NCBI RefSeq assembly: GCF_007829435.1
Contig: NZ_VLJN01000065.1
Location: forward strand, 32,268 to 81,030
DNA length: 48,763 nucleotides
Reading direction: 5' to 3'
Source of the DNA: Cupriavidus gilardii J11
Lineage (GTDB): Bacteria; Pseudomonadota; Gammaproteobacteria; Burkholderiales; Burkholderiaceae
The translations under genes and the position numbers were made by a program. Of the stretch, positions 1-8,928 are shown piece after piece; position 1 is the first letter of the stretch, and every line of letters begins with the position of its first letter. The notes under the pieces were generated by a model that searched no databases, was not told the origin of the DNA, and saw only the letters and a list, made by a program, of their open reading frames with translations.

Positions 1-1137
1 CGCCACGGCGTCGTTGGTCTCGGCTTCCGCCAGTTCCGCGATGGCCTTCACGCAGGCCAGCTTCATTTCCTCGGTGATCTTGGTGGCGCCGCAGTCCAGC
101 GCGCCACGGAAGATGTACGGGAAGCACAGCACATTATTGACCTGGTTCGGATAGTCCGAACGGCCGGTCGCGATGATGCAGTCGGGACGCGCGGCCTTGG
201 CCACTTCCGGGCGGATCTCCGGCTCGGGATTGGCCAGCGCCAGGATGATGGGCCTGTCCGCCATGGTCTTGACCATGTCGGCGGTCAGCACGCCGGCGGT
301 CGAGCAGCCCAGGAAGACATCGGCGCCCTTGACGATATCGGCCAGCGTGCGCGCCGAGGTGTCCTGCGCATAGCGGGCCTTGTTGGCCTCCATATTGGCG
401 TCGCGGCCGACGTGGATGACCCCCTTGGAGTCGACCACGTAGATGTTCTCGCGCCGGACGCCGAGGCTCACCATGGTGTCCAGGCAGGCGATCGCCGCCG
501 CGCCCGCACCCGACACCGCCATCTTGACGGAACCGATGTCCTTGCCCACCACCTTCAGGCCATTGAGCAGCGCCGCCGCCGAGATGATGGCGGTGCCGTG
601 CTGGTCATCGTGGAAGACCGGGATATTCATGCGCTCGCGCAGCTTCTTCTCAATGTAGAAGCACTCGGGCGCCTTGATGTCCTCGAGGTTGACGCCGCCC
701 AGCGTGGGCTCCAGCGCGGCGACGATCTCGACGATCTGGTCCGGGTCGCGCGCGTCCAGCTCGATATCGAAGACGTCGATGCCGGCGAACTTCTTGAACA
801 GGCAGCCTTTGCCTTCCATCACGGGCTTGCCGGCCAGCGGGCCGATATCGCCCAGGCCCAGCACGGCGGTACCGTTGGTCACCACGGCGACCAGGTTCCC
901 GCGCGACGTGTATTCGGCAGCGGTGGACGGGTCCTTGGCGATCTCCTCGCACGCATACGCCACGCCCGGAGAATAGGCCAGCGACAGATCGCGCTGGTTC
1001 GACAGCGCCTTGGTCGCGGTGACCTGGATCTTTCCCTTGGTGGGGCTGCGATGGTATTCCAGCGCGGCAAGGCGCAATTGCGCTTCGGGGCTTTGGGGGG
1101 CGTGTTGCGGTGCGTCACCGCTGGTCTTGCTGCTCAT
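1..1137 (-). CDS. maeB: NADP-dependent malic enzyme, N-terminal part (runs off window)
   Basis: Oxidatively decarboxylates malate to pyruvate with NADP, linking the TCA cycle to pyruvate and NADPH supply. The 379 codons seen start at the ATG at 1137 and stay open to the window edge. They hold the malic-enzyme N-domain ([35 protein letters not shown], written here as one continuous conserved stretch near residues 55-110), the metal/active-site region [10 protein letters not shown], and the NAD-binding domain with the glycine-rich [10 protein letters not shown]. The family of this type usually carries a C-terminal phosphotransacetylase-like domain, which would lie beyond the window. A TAGAAT -10-like hexamer lies at 1220-1215 on this strand without a clear -35. 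The family assignment is firm; the NADP preference is inferred from the family. Confidence 0.93.
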   Translation of the reverse strand, partial: MSSKTSGDAPQHAPQSPEAQLRLAALEYHRSPTKGKIQVTATKALSNQRDLSLAYSPGVAYACEEIAKDPSTAAEYTSRGNLVAVVTNGTAVLGLGDIGPLAGKPVMEGKGCLFKKFAGIDVFDIELDARDPDQIVEIVAALEPTLGGVNLEDIKAPECFYIEKKLRERMNIPVFHDDQHGTAIISAAALLNGLKVVGKDIGSVKMAVSGAGAAAIACLDTMVSLGVRRENIYVVDSKGVIHVGRDANMEANKARYAQDTSARTLADIVKGADVFLGCSTAGVLTADMVKTMADRPIILALANPEPEIRPEVAKAARPDCIIATGRSDYPNQVNNVLCFPYIFRGALDCGATKITEEMKLACVKAIAELAEAETNDAVA

Positions 1138-1339
1138 GTGCTCGTCCGAAGAAGGGCTTGCCCGCGGTGGCGCGAGAGCGTATCCGCATGGCGTGCCGAA
1201 AAAATCGAGCAGCTATTCTAGCCCAGGCATTCCCGCCCGGCGGGGCCGGGACGGCCTGCCGGGCGCTTTTTAGCGGGTTTTTTTCGGTTAAGGACTTTTT
1301 ACCGCGCGCGCTGCAATCGCGCGCCGCCACAGCCGGCGC

Positions 1340-2038
1340 CTATCGGCGCGGCTTCTCGACTTCGAGCGTGACACGGCGGGGCCGGCCGCTATCCATCGGA
1401 AACTCGGCGAAGGCGCTGCGCACCAGGTACGGCATCACGCTGGGCAGCGAGCCGCCCTCGCTGAGATTCTGCGCGGTGACCTGGTAGACCCGCCTGTCGC
1501 CGGCGGCCTCGCGGAGGTAGACGCGCAGGCTCGACAGCGTGGCCGGCACGTCCCGCACCACGGTGTGTGGCGGCCAGTAGCCCGGCCCCCAGGGACCCCA
1601 CGGCCCCCACGGTCCCCATGGGCCGTAGTACGGACCCCAGTAAGGCCCGGGATACCAGGGGTCGGGATAGTAGGTTTCATGCACGCGCACCAGCCGCGCG
1701 TCGGACTCGAAGTCCAGCGTCACCAGATAACGGGCCTTCGGACGGGGCACCTGCTCGAAGCCGTGGCGCGACAGCGCGTCGGCCACCCACGCCTCATAGG
1801 TATCCCGATCCAGCTGCGGCTGCTGCTCCTTTGTCCGATCGAACGCGTAGGTGCGTGGCGGATCGTTCTGCCATCCGGGCTGCCGGAATGCCGTGACCTC
1901 GGACGTAATGGTGCTGGCGCAGCCGGACAGCAGCACCACGCCCAGCATCGCGATCCCGGCCAATCCGCGGCCGCCGCTGTTGAACCGCCCCGCGAGCCGT
2001 TGCGCGGCCCGCCCCCATGCACTGCACCATTGCCACAT
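1340..2038 (-). CDS. DUF4136 outer-membrane lipoprotein
   Basis: Predicted 232-residue lipoprotein of the DUF4136 family; no biochemical role is established. The start at 2038 is chosen because AAGGA sits 8 nt upstream; an upstream in-frame ATG lacks this. A long positively charged n-region is followed by a hydrophobic segment and the lipobox LLSG-C, so signal peptidase II processing is expected. The middle carries a Trp/Gly/Pro-rich tract of repeated GPWGP units (about 11 residues encoded by near-identical CCCCACGG-like repeats), followed by the DUF4136 C-terminal half with alternating strand-like segments. It is monocistronic and sits between maeB and the divergent pepN. The low-complexity tract may vary between strains by repeat slippage. 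Confidence 0.8.
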   Translation of the reverse strand: MWQWCSAWGRAAQRLAGRFNSGGRGLAGIAMLGVVLLSGCASTITSEVTAFRQPGWQNDPPRTYAFDRTKEQQPQLDRDTYEAWVADALSRHGFEQVPRPKARYLVTLDFESDARLVRVHETYYPDPWYPGPYWGPYYGPWGPWGPWGPWGPGYWPPHTVVRDVPATLSSLRVYLREAAGDRRVYQVTAQNLSEGGSLPSVMPYLVRSAFAEFPMDSGRPRRVTLEVEKPRR

Positions 2039-2253
2039 GATGTCTTTCCTTGGAATCATCGAACCGGTCCGGCCGCCGGCCAGGGTCACGAATGCCCGGC
2101 ACTGGCCACGGGCCGGCTTCCGCTCTGACCGGCGCCAGGGTGCCGAATTCCCTACCGGAATCGTACACGTGCGGGCTTGGCTACAATGGACTTTCTGACG
2201 TCGTCGCGCAAGCCGCGCCGCTTCGTCTCACCGCTTTCCAGGACAGGACACCC

Positions 2254-4980
2254 ATGCTCCGCACCGATACTGCCGTCACCGTCTATCGCAAAGACTATAC
2301 TCCGCCCGCCTTCGCCATCGAGAGCGTCGAGCTGGCATTCGATCTCGATCCGCGGCGCACCGTGGTGACCAGCACGATGCGCTTCACGCGGCGGCAAGCG
2401 GATGCGCCGCTGACGCTGGCCGGCGAAGCGCTCGAACTGGTCGGCATCCGGCTGGACGGGCAGCCGTTCGACGCCTATCGGCTCGACGACGGCGACCTCA
2501 CCCTGACCGGGCTGCCGGCATCCGGCACGCTCGAGATCGTCAGCGCCTGCAACCCCGCGGCGAACACCACGCTGTCCGGCCTCTACGTCTCCAACGGCAA
2601 CTTCTTCACGCAGTGCGAGGCCGAAGGCTTCCGCCGCATCACGTGGTTCCTCGACCGGCCCGATGTGATGGCGGTCTACCGCGTCACGCTGCGCGCCGAC
2701 AAGACGGCCTACCCGGTGCTGCTGTCCAACGGCAACCTCGTCGCCGAACGCGATCTGGACGGCGGCCGTCACGAGGCCGTGTGGGAAGACCCGTTCCCCA
2801 AGCCTTCCTACCTGTTCGCCATCGTCGCCGGCAAGCTGCAGTGCATCGAGGAGCGGATCACCACCGGCTCGGGCAAGGAAAAGCTGCTGCAGGTCTGGGT
2901 GGAACCGCAGGACCTGGACAAGACCCGGCACGCGATGGACTCGCTGATCCACGCGATCCGCTGGGATGAGCAGCGCTTCGGGCTCGAACTGGACCTGGAC
3001 CGCTTCATGATCGTCGCCGTCGGCGACTTCAACATGGGGGCGATGGAGAACAAGGGCCTGAACATCTTCAACACCAAGTACGTGCTGGCCAACGCCGCCA
3101 CCGCGACCGATGCGGATTTCTTCAATATCGAATCGGTGGTGGGACACGAGTACTTCCACAACTGGACCGGCAATCGCGTCACCTGCCGCGACTGGTTCCA
3201 GTTGTCGCTGAAGGAAGGGCTGACGGTATTCCGCGATCAGGAGTTTTCCGCCGACATGATGGCGGCGGCGGAAATCGACGACGCCGGCGATGGCAGCTCG
3301 GCGCGGGCCGTCAAGCGCATCGAGGACGTGCGCGTGCTGCGCCAGGTCCAGTTCCCCGAGGACGCCGGCCCGATGGCCCACCCGGTCCGACCCGACAGCT
3401 ACGAGGAGATCAACAACTTCTACACCGTCACCGTGTACGAGAAGGGCGCGGAGGTGGTGCGGATGTACCAGACCCTGCTGGGCCGCGACGGCTTCCGCAA
3501 GGGCATGGATCTCTATTTCCAGCGGCACGACGGACAGGCCGTCACCTGCGACGACTTCCGCGCGGCGATGGCCGATGCCAATGGCCGCGACCTGACCCAG
3601 TTCGGCCGCTGGTACAGCCAGGCCGGCACGCCGGTAGTGACCGTGCATACGGAATGGGACGCCACCAGCGGCACGTTCACGCTGAAACTTGCCCAGCAAT
3701 GCCCCAAGGTCGGCATCGAAACGCGCCCGGGCACCCCGGACAAGCAGCCCTTCCATATTCCGTTTGCCATCGGCCTGCTCGGCGCGGATGGCAAGGACCT
3801 GCCACTGCAACTGGACGGCGAGGCGATGCCATCCGGCACCACGCGCGTGCTCGACTTCACCGAGGCGAGCCAGAGCTTCCGCTTCGTCGGCCTGCCCAAG
3901 GGCCCGCGCGCGCCGCTGCCTTCGCTGCTGCGCGACTTCTCCGCGCCGGTGATCGTCGATGCTGACTACAGCGACGAAGAACTGACCTTCCTGCTCGCGC
4001 ATGACAGCGATCCCTTCAATCGATGGGAAGCCGGCCAGCGTCTGGCCACGCGCGCGCTGCTGAAGCTGGTAGGCGACGTGCAGGCAGGCCGCGAACTGGA
4101 GCTCGATCGCGGCCTGATCGGCGCCTTCCGCTCGGTGTTGACCGATACCTCGCTGAGTCCGGCCTTCCGCGAACAGGCGCTGATGCTTCCTGCCGAGGGG
4201 TATCTTGCCGAGCGGATGTCTGTGGCCGATCCCGCCGCCATCCATCGCGCGCGGCAGTTCATGCGCGCCGGACTGGCCCGCGCGCTGCAGACCGACTGGC
4301 TCGCCGCGTACGAGGAGAACGCGACCACCGGGCCATACACGCCTGACCCGATCTCGGCCGGCAAGCGCGCGCTGCGCAACCTCGCACTCGGCTACCTCGT
4401 GGAGACGCAGGCCGAGGCCATGTACGCACTGGCCGGACAGCAGTACCAGCAGGCCGACAACATGACGGACCGCTTCGCGGCGCTGGCGGCGCTCGTCAAC
4501 AACTTCGCGCCGGGCCGGGAAGCGGCACTGGCCGACTTCTACCAGCGTTTCGAGCAGGATCCGCTGGTGGTCGACAAATGGTTCTCGCTGCAGGGCATGC
4601 AGCGCGGCGACGTCGGCCCGCACGCCGGCAAGCGCACCATCGATACGGTGCGCGCGCTGATGCAGCATCCCGCCTTCACGCTGCGCAATCCCAACCGCGC
4701 GCGGGCGCTGATCTTCAGCTTCTGCTCCGGCAATCCGGCGCAGTTCCACCTCGAGGACGGCTCGGGCTACGCCTTCTGGGCCGAACAGGTGCTCGCGCTG
4801 GATGCGATCAACCCGCAGGTCGCCGCACGGCTGGCCCGGGCGCTGGACCGCTGGCAGAAGTACACGCCGCCGCTGCGCGAGGGCATGCGTGCCGCGCTGG
4901 AACGCGTGGCCGCCTCGGACAAGCTGTCGCGCGATGTCCGCGAGATCGTCGGCAAGGCCCTGTCGGCCGCCTCGGCCTGA
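2254..4980 (+). CDS. pepN: Aminopeptidase N, M1 family zinc metallopeptidase
   Basis: Cytosolic broad-specificity aminopeptidase that finishes peptide turnover. The 908-residue protein has the M1 exopeptidase motif GAMEN (residues 262-266) and the zinc site HEYFH with H298, E299 and H302, with E321 as the third ligand. These numbers differ by one from E. coli PepN, so the protein is full length and collinear. The start at 2254 follows AGGACAGGACACCC; an in-frame ATG 68 codons upstream would add a non-homologous leader. Ala-rich helical C-terminal domains follow the catalytic domain, as in proteobacterial PepN. A TACAAT hexamer at 2182-2187 could be the -10. fbp follows after 108 nt on the same strand. 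Assignment is secure. Confidence 0.97.
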   Translation: MLRTDTAVTVYRKDYTPPAFAIESVELAFDLDPRRTVVTSTMRFTRRQADAPLTLAGEALELVGIRLDGQPFDAYRLDDGDLTLTGLPASGTLEIVSACNPAANTTLSGLYVSNGNFFTQCEAEGFRRITWFLDRPDVMAVYRVTLRADKTAYPVLLSNGNLVAERDLDGGRHEAVWEDPFPKPSYLFAIVAGKLQCIEERITTGSGKEKLLQVWVEPQDLDKTRHAMDSLIHAIRWDEQRFGLELDLDRFMIVAVGDFNMGAMENKGLNIFNTKYVLANAATATDADFFNIESVVGHEYFHNWTGNRVTCRDWFQLSLKEGLTVFRDQEFSADMMAAAEIDDAGDGSSARAVKRIEDVRVLRQVQFPEDAGPMAHPVRPDSYEEINNFYTVTVYEKGAEVVRMYQTLLGRDGFRKGMDLYFQRHDGQAVTCDDFRAAMADANGRDLTQFGRWYSQAGTPVVTVHTEWDATSGTFTLKLAQQCPKVGIETRPGTPDKQPFHIPFAIGLLGADGKDLPLQLDGEAMPSGTTRVLDFTEASQSFRFVGLPKGPRAPLPSLLRDFSAPVIVDADYSDEELTFLLAHDSDPFNRWEAGQRLATRALLKLVGDVQAGRELELDRGLIGAFRSVLTDTSLSPAFREQALMLPAEGYLAERMSVADPAAIHRARQFMRAGLARALQTDWLAAYEENATTGPYTPDPISAGKRALRNLALGYLVETQAEAMYALAGQQYQQADNMTDRFAALAALVNNFAPGREAALADFYQRFEQDPLVVDKWFSLQGMQRGDVGPHAGKRTIDTVRALMQHPAFTLRNPNRARALIFSFCSGNPAQFHLEDGSGYAFWAEQVLALDAINPQVAARLARALDRWQKYTPPLREGMRAALERVAASDKLSRDVREIVGKALSAASA

Positions 4981-5088
4981 CGCCGCGCCGCGCGCCGCAA
5001 AGGCGCGGCAGGACACGCAGCGGACCGGCCAGAAATGGCTGGCCCGCTGGCGTCGCCTGTAGAATGGCGGCGATTCAAGGAGAAAGAC

Positions 5089-6102
5089 ATGACTCGCATC
5101 AGCCTGACCCGCTATCTTGTCGAGGAGCAGCGCAAGCACAACACCATCCAGCCGGAACTGCGGCTGCTGATCGAAGTGGTGGCGCGCGCGTGCAAGGCCA
5201 TCTCGAATGCCGTCAGCAAGGGCGCGCTCGCCGGCGTGCTTGGTTCGGCCGGCACCGGCAACGTGCAGGGCGAAACCCAGCAGAAGCTCGACGTCATCGC
5301 CAACGAGGTGCTGCTCGACGCCAACGAATGGGGCGGCCACCTGGCCGCGATGGCTTCCGAGGAAATGGACTCGTTCTACGAGATCCCGAACCGCTATCCC
5401 AAGGGCGAATACCTGCTGCTGTTCGATCCGCTCGACGGCTCGTCCAACATCGACGTCAACGTGTCGATCGGCACCATCTTCTCGGTGCTGCACATGCCCA
5501 AGCCGGGCCAGACCGTGACCGAGGCCGACTTCCTGCAGCCGGGCACGCAGCAGGTCGCGGCCGGCTACGCCGTGTACGGCCCGCAGACCACGCTGGTGCT
5601 GACCGTCGGCAACGGCGTGCACATGTTCACGCTGGACCGCGAGGCCGGCAGCTTCGTGCTGACGCAGTCGGACGTCACCATCCCGGCCGACACCAAGGAA
5701 TTCGCGATCAACATGTCGAACATGCGCCATTGGGCCCCGCCCGTGCGCCGCTACATCGACGAATGCCTGGCCGGCGACGAAGGCCCGCGCGGCAAGAACT
5801 TCAACATGCGCTGGATCGCGTCGATGGTCGCCGACGTGCACCGCATCCTGACCCGCGGCGGCATCTTCATGTACCCGTGGGACAAGCGGGAACCGGAAAA
5901 GCCGGGCAAGCTGCGCCTGATGTACGAAGCCAACCCGATGGCCATGCTGGTCGAGCAGGCCGGCGGCGCGGCGACCAACGGCCACCAGCGCATCCTCGAA
6001 GTCCAGCCGGAAAAACTGCACCAGCGCGTGTCGGTGATCCTCGGCTCGAAGAACGAGGTCGAACGCGTGACCCGCTACCATCAGGAAGCGCAGCAGGGCT
6101 GA
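5089..6102 (+). CDS. fbp: Class I fructose-1,6-bisphosphatase
   Basis: Hydrolyses fructose 1,6-bisphosphate to fructose 6-phosphate, the committed gluconeogenic step; in autotrophic relatives a paralogue serves the Calvin cycle. The 337-residue product carries the metal-binding SEEMD (90-94) and [10 protein letters not shown] (113-122) motifs of class I enzymes. The ATG at 5089 is preceded by AAGGAG with 7 nt spacing, which decides the start over an in-frame ATG 18 codons upstream. A strong intrinsic terminator follows at 6128. Nothing nearby (no cbb genes) suggests the Calvin-cycle copy, so this is probably the housekeeping gene. Confidence 0.97.
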   Translation: MTRISLTRYLVEEQRKHNTIQPELRLLIEVVARACKAISNAVSKGALAGVLGSAGTGNVQGETQQKLDVIANEVLLDANEWGGHLAAMASEEMDSFYEIPNRYPKGEYLLLFDPLDGSSNIDVNVSIGTIFSVLHMPKPGQTVTEADFLQPGTQQVAAGYAVYGPQTTLVLTVGNGVHMFTLDREAGSFVLTQSDVTIPADTKEFAINMSNMRHWAPPVRRYIDECLAGDEGPRGKNFNMRWIASMVADVHRILTRGGIFMYPWDKREPEKPGKLRLMYEANPMAMLVEQAGGAATNGHQRILEVQPEKLHQRVSVILGSKNEVERVTRYHQEAQQG

Positions 6103-6127
6103 GGCCCTTTGGCTTGCGCTGCAATGG

Positions 6128-6162
6128 ACGGCCGGCAAGGCATTGCCGGCCGTTTCTGTTTT
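6128..6162 (+). terminator. Intrinsic terminator of fbp
   Basis: An 11 bp perfect stem (ACGGCCGGCAA / TTGCCGGCCGT) with a GGCA loop is followed by TTCTGTTTT. It begins 26 nt after the fbp stop codon. Confidence 0.85.
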
Positions 6163-6280
6163 CCGAAGCGGTTGGAGAGCCATGTCGCCGCCGCGCTGCT
6201 TCACTTTCAGACCCGGCTGACACCGCGCCGGGTCGGCGCCGCGTAAGCTGCAGTTTCCATCGACTCACGAGGAAACAGCG

Positions 6281-6694
6281 ATGCACTCCATCCCCCCGGC
6301 GAACCTGCTCTGCCCGACACGGATTCCCTCCCCCGCCAGCGACATCCCGCTTCCGCACCGGCCGGGCTGCGGCGATGCGCCACCGCTCCAGCGATCCATC
6401 GACGTGGTCGCTGAACGGCTGCGCAGCGCGCTGGAAACCGCCGAAGCGCTGCGTCTCGATGTCATCGATCTCCATCTCTGTGAACTGCGGCAGCTCGCCC
6501 GCTGGCACATCGTCGCACGGCCCGACGATATGCCGCGCTACTTCCAGCACTGGACCATCGACGACGCCGATCCGGTGTTTCCCGTCCCCGTGGATGACCT
6601 CCGCGAGATGTTGGCCAAGCTGCAATCGCTACCGCCGGTACACCACCGACCGCCGAGGTCGCCGTCACAAGTCCTCTCCCGCGCCTTCGTGTAG
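6281..6694 (+). CDS. Hypothetical protein
   Basis: Unrecognised 137-residue protein. The ATG is preceded by GAGGAAACAGCG, a good ribosome-binding site. The N-terminal 40 residues are Pro-rich and probably disordered. Residues about 40-75 form an amphipathic helix (VVAERLRSALETAEALRLDVI). A mixed region with several Trp and His (ELRQLARWHIV, RYFQHWTIDD) follows. No signal peptide or membrane segment is visible. It sits alone between the fbp terminator and tRNA-Thr. The helix-rich segment looks protein-like, but without homologues the call stays tentative. Confidence 0.5.
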   Translation: MHSIPPANLLCPTRIPSPASDIPLPHRPGCGDAPPLQRSIDVVAERLRSALETAEALRLDVIDLHLCELRQLARWHIVARPDDMPRYFQHWTIDDADPVFPVPVDDLREMLAKLQSLPPVHHRPPRSPSQVLSRAFV

Positions 6695-6760
6695 CAGCGC
6701 TTGCGCAGCGGCTGCCTTGCGGCCTGTCGCAGCAAAGCAGAAAAATGTCGCAAGAGGGAC

Positions 6761-6789
6761 TTCACAACCTCCAAAAGCACTGCTATTAT
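6761..6789 (+). promoter_or_regulatory. Sigma-70 promoter of tRNA-Thr
   Basis: TTCACA (-35, 6761-6766), 17 bp spacer, TATTAT (-10, 6784-6789), then a GC-rich discriminator (TGCGGGC) typical of stringently controlled stable-RNA promoters. It lies 33 nt before the tRNA. Confidence 0.75.
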
Positions 6790-6822
6790 TGCGGGCTCTA
6801 TCCGGCTCCGCCCGGAAAGGTC

Positions 6823-6898
6823 GCCGAAGTAGCTCAGTCGGTAGAGCAGCTCATTCGTAATGAGAAGGTCGGGGGTTCGATTCCTCTCTTCGGCACCA
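6823..6898 (+). tRNA. tRNA-Thr (anticodon CGT)
   Basis: A 76 nt cloverleaf. The acceptor arms are GCCGAAG / CTTCGGC, followed by an encoded ACCA end. The D arm is GCTC...GAGC, the anticodon loop TTCGTAA and the T loop GGTTCGATTCC-like. The layout matches E. coli tRNA-Thr(CGU), including the unpaired 27-43 position. Confidence 0.97.
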
Positions 6899-6914
6899 AC
6901 GGATTCAAACACTT

Positions 6915-6946
6915 AGCCCAGCCCGCGCGGTTGGGCTTTGTCGTTT
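6915..6946 (+). terminator. Intrinsic terminator after tRNA-Thr
   Basis: Stem AGCCCAGCC / GGTTGGGCT (one G-T pair), loop CGCGC, tail TTGTCGTTT. The rest of the 352 nt gap to 7251 holds no convincing gene; it carries only the -24/-12 candidate at 7176. Confidence 0.7.
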
Positions 6947-7175
6947 CTGGGGCCGCGCTTCTGGAGCCGCGTGGCCGCGTGTGGCGGGCAGCACGGTCGC
7001 GTCACACCGGCTCGATAGGATGCAGCCGGCGGCCTGCCGACTCGCGCCAGCGCCGCACGCGTTGCAGCGGCATTTGGCAACGCTTTCGGGCGAGAGCCGT
7101 AGTCCATCACGCCGGCAAGGCAGGCCCCGCTCAGGGACTGGTGGCGCAAGCCGGGGGCGTTTCGCGGATCACAGT

Positions 7176-7191
7176 TGGAACAGCACTTGCT
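7176..7191 (+). promoter_or_regulatory. Candidate sigma-54 (-24/-12) promoter of the exported amidase
   Basis: TGGAAC-AGCAC-TTGCT fits TGGCAC-N5-TTGCW with the invariant GG and GC exactly 10 bp apart and one clear mismatch (A for C after GG). It lies 59 nt before the amidase ATG, giving a leader of about 50 nt. A sigma-54 activator gene lies 2.8 kb away. No palindrome like that at 21066 was seen upstream, so the activator for this promoter is uncertain. Confidence 0.5.
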
Positions 7192-7250
7192 TCAGGGTGG
7201 GGGCAGGCCTTTCCACGGCCTGCTCCAATCCATCCCCCTGGAATCAAGGC

Positions 7251-8804
7251 ATGACCATCAAAACAACACGCGCGGCGCTGTCCGTCGCGGCGGCACTCTT
7301 TGTCTCTCAAGCCATGGCGGCACCGTTCTCGCTGGAAGAGGCGACGGTTTCGAAGATCCATGACGCGTTCCGCCATGGCAGTCTGACCTGCACCCAGCTC
7401 GTTGCCGGCTATCTCGCCCGCATCGATGCCTACAACACCAAGGGTCCGGCGCTGCGTGCCATTTTGACCGTGAACCCCGCCGCGCTGGAGCAGGCACGGG
7501 CGCTCGACGCGCAATATGCGGCAAACCCGAACGCGGCGGGAAGCCTGCACTGTATCCCGCTCATCCTCAAGGACAATTTCGACACCGCCGACATGCCGAC
7601 ATCGAGCGGCAACGTGGCCATGCGCGATTCTAGACCCCAACACGATGCATTCACGGTGGCGAAGATGCGCCAGGCCGGTGCATTGATCCTGGCGAAGTCC
7701 AATCTTCAGGAGTTCGCGCGCGGCGGCGTCTCGATCAGCAGCCTCGGCGGCCAGGTGCTGAACCCCTATGATCTGACCCGCAATCCTGGCGGTTCGAGTG
7801 GCGGAACCGGTGCGGCGATCGCGGCGAATTTCGCCGTGATGGGAACGGGCAGCGACACCGGGCAATCGATCCGCTCTCCGTCCTCGGCCAACAACCTGGT
7901 TGGCGTTCGCCCTACCCGAGGACTGATCAGCCGGACCGGCGTGATGCCGAACAGCTTCACCCAGGACGAAATCGGGCCGATCGCGCGCACCGTGACGGAC
8001 GCCGCCCGCTTGCTCGACGTGATGGTCGGCTTTGACAAGGACGACCCCATCACGGCCCTTGGCGTGGGCAAGACGCCGCGCAGCTACACCGACGGCCTGA
8101 AGGCTGACGCGCTGAAGGGCGCCCGCATCGGGCTGTTCACCGATCTGATGGGGAGCGACGCGCGCCATGCCGAGGTCAGCGCGGCCATGAACCGGGTTGC
8201 CGCCGAAATGGCGCGGCGCGGCGCGACCGTGGTCCGTTTCTCGTTGCCGGCCTATGCCACGCTTTCCAAGGTCGTTGCGACCGACAGCTTCGAAGCCAAG
8301 CCGGCATTCGACAAATACTTCGCCACGCTGCCCGCGAACGCGCCGGTGAAGTCCTTCCGCCAGCTCGTCGATGGCAAGACCGCGTCCCCGGACATCCAGA
8401 AAACCCTGGAAAAGGAAATCGCGATCGAGAACGGCATGGACAGCGACGAGTACAAGACCCGCATGCTCAATCGCGAGAAGCTGAGGATCGCGCTCGCCGG
8501 GAAGATGGCCGAACTGCGGATCGACGCGATCCTCTATCCGATGCAGAGCGTGCTGGTCACCAAGGCCGGTGATGCGAACCAGCCCGAGCGCAATGGCACG
8601 TTGTCCAACGGCACCGGTTTCCCCGCGGTCACCTTCCAGGCAGGCTTCTCGGCACCGACGGCCGATGCCCCGCTCGGGGTGCCGATCGGCGCGGAATTGC
8701 TAGGCCTGGACTACACCGAGCCGAAGCTGCTGGCCTATGCCTATGCATTCGAGCAGGCCACGCATCTGCGCAGGCCGCCGCTGTCGACGCCAGCGCTGAA
8801 GTAA
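7251..8804 (+). CDS. Exported amidase-signature family hydrolase
   Basis: A 517-residue amidase-signature (AS) enzyme that hydrolyses an unknown amide or related bond. The triad is visible: K107 (ILKDNFD), the cis-Ser S183 in GGSSGG, and the nucleophile S206 in DTGQSIRSP. The N-terminus is a Sec signal peptide ending near AMA-A (residue 23/24), so it acts in the periplasm, unlike most AS enzymes. The ATG at 7251 is chosen because the signal peptide begins there; the ribosome site (CAAGG) is weak. It is transcribed away from the pyridine-type cluster behind its own -24/-12 candidate. Inference: it could release a pyridine acid or amine from an extracellular amide for the importer encoded nearby. 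It could equally be an unrelated peptide amidase. Confidence 0.88.
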   Translation: MTIKTTRAALSVAAALFVSQAMAAPFSLEEATVSKIHDAFRHGSLTCTQLVAGYLARIDAYNTKGPALRAILTVNPAALEQARALDAQYAANPNAAGSLHCIPLILKDNFDTADMPTSSGNVAMRDSRPQHDAFTVAKMRQAGALILAKSNLQEFARGGVSISSLGGQVLNPYDLTRNPGGSSGGTGAAIAANFAVMGTGSDTGQSIRSPSSANNLVGVRPTRGLISRTGVMPNSFTQDEIGPIARTVTDAARLLDVMVGFDKDDPITALGVGKTPRSYTDGLKADALKGARIGLFTDLMGSDARHAEVSAAMNRVAAEMARRGATVVRFSLPAYATLSKVVATDSFEAKPAFDKYFATLPANAPVKSFRQLVDGKTASPDIQKTLEKEIAIENGMDSDEYKTRMLNREKLRIALAGKMAELRIDAILYPMQSVLVTKAGDANQPERNGTLSNGTGFPAVTFQAGFSAPTADAPLGVPIGAELLGLDYTEPKLLAYAYAFEQATHLRRPPLSTPALK

Positions 8805-8819
8805 GCGCGCCATCTGCGT

Positions 8820-8843
8820 CCCTCTCCCGGTGGCGGGAGAGGG
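8820..8843. repeat. CCCTCTCCCG palindromic repeat, copy A
   Basis: Stem CCCTCTCCCG / CGGGAGAGGG with loop GTGG, between the convergent genes ending at 8804 and 8929. The same unit recurs at 36346 and, inside hemW, at 42705. It lacks a T-run, so it is a dispersed REP-like element rather than a simple terminator. Confidence 0.75.
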
Positions 8844-8928
8844 AGTCCGCTGGCGTAGCGAGATGGCGGCGGTCCGCCCGGATCGGCCCGTCGATATCGC
8901 GCTACGCCTGGCGACGGCATGGGCCGCC

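Noticed and set aside
1262..1291. T-rich hairpin-like stretch (CGCT-TTTT-AGCG then GGTTTTTTT) on the plus strand
   Set aside because: The stem is only 4 bp and no plus-strand gene ends there; both flanking genes are on the minus strand.
2152..6204. A very long minus-strand open frame (about 1350 codons) opposite pepN and fbp
   Set aside because: It is antisense to two certain genes and is rich in Arg, Ala, His and Val as expected from GC-biased third positions; it has no recognisable domain.
4578..6860. A 760-codon plus-strand frame overlapping the pepN end, fbp and the tRNA region
   Set aside because: Shadow of pepN and fbp in another frame; Arg/Ala/Gly-rich with no motifs.
8820..8843. Repeat copy A read as a terminator for the exported amidase
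   Set aside because: No T-run on either side, and the same unit occurs inside a coding gene, so a dispersed repeat is the better explanation.
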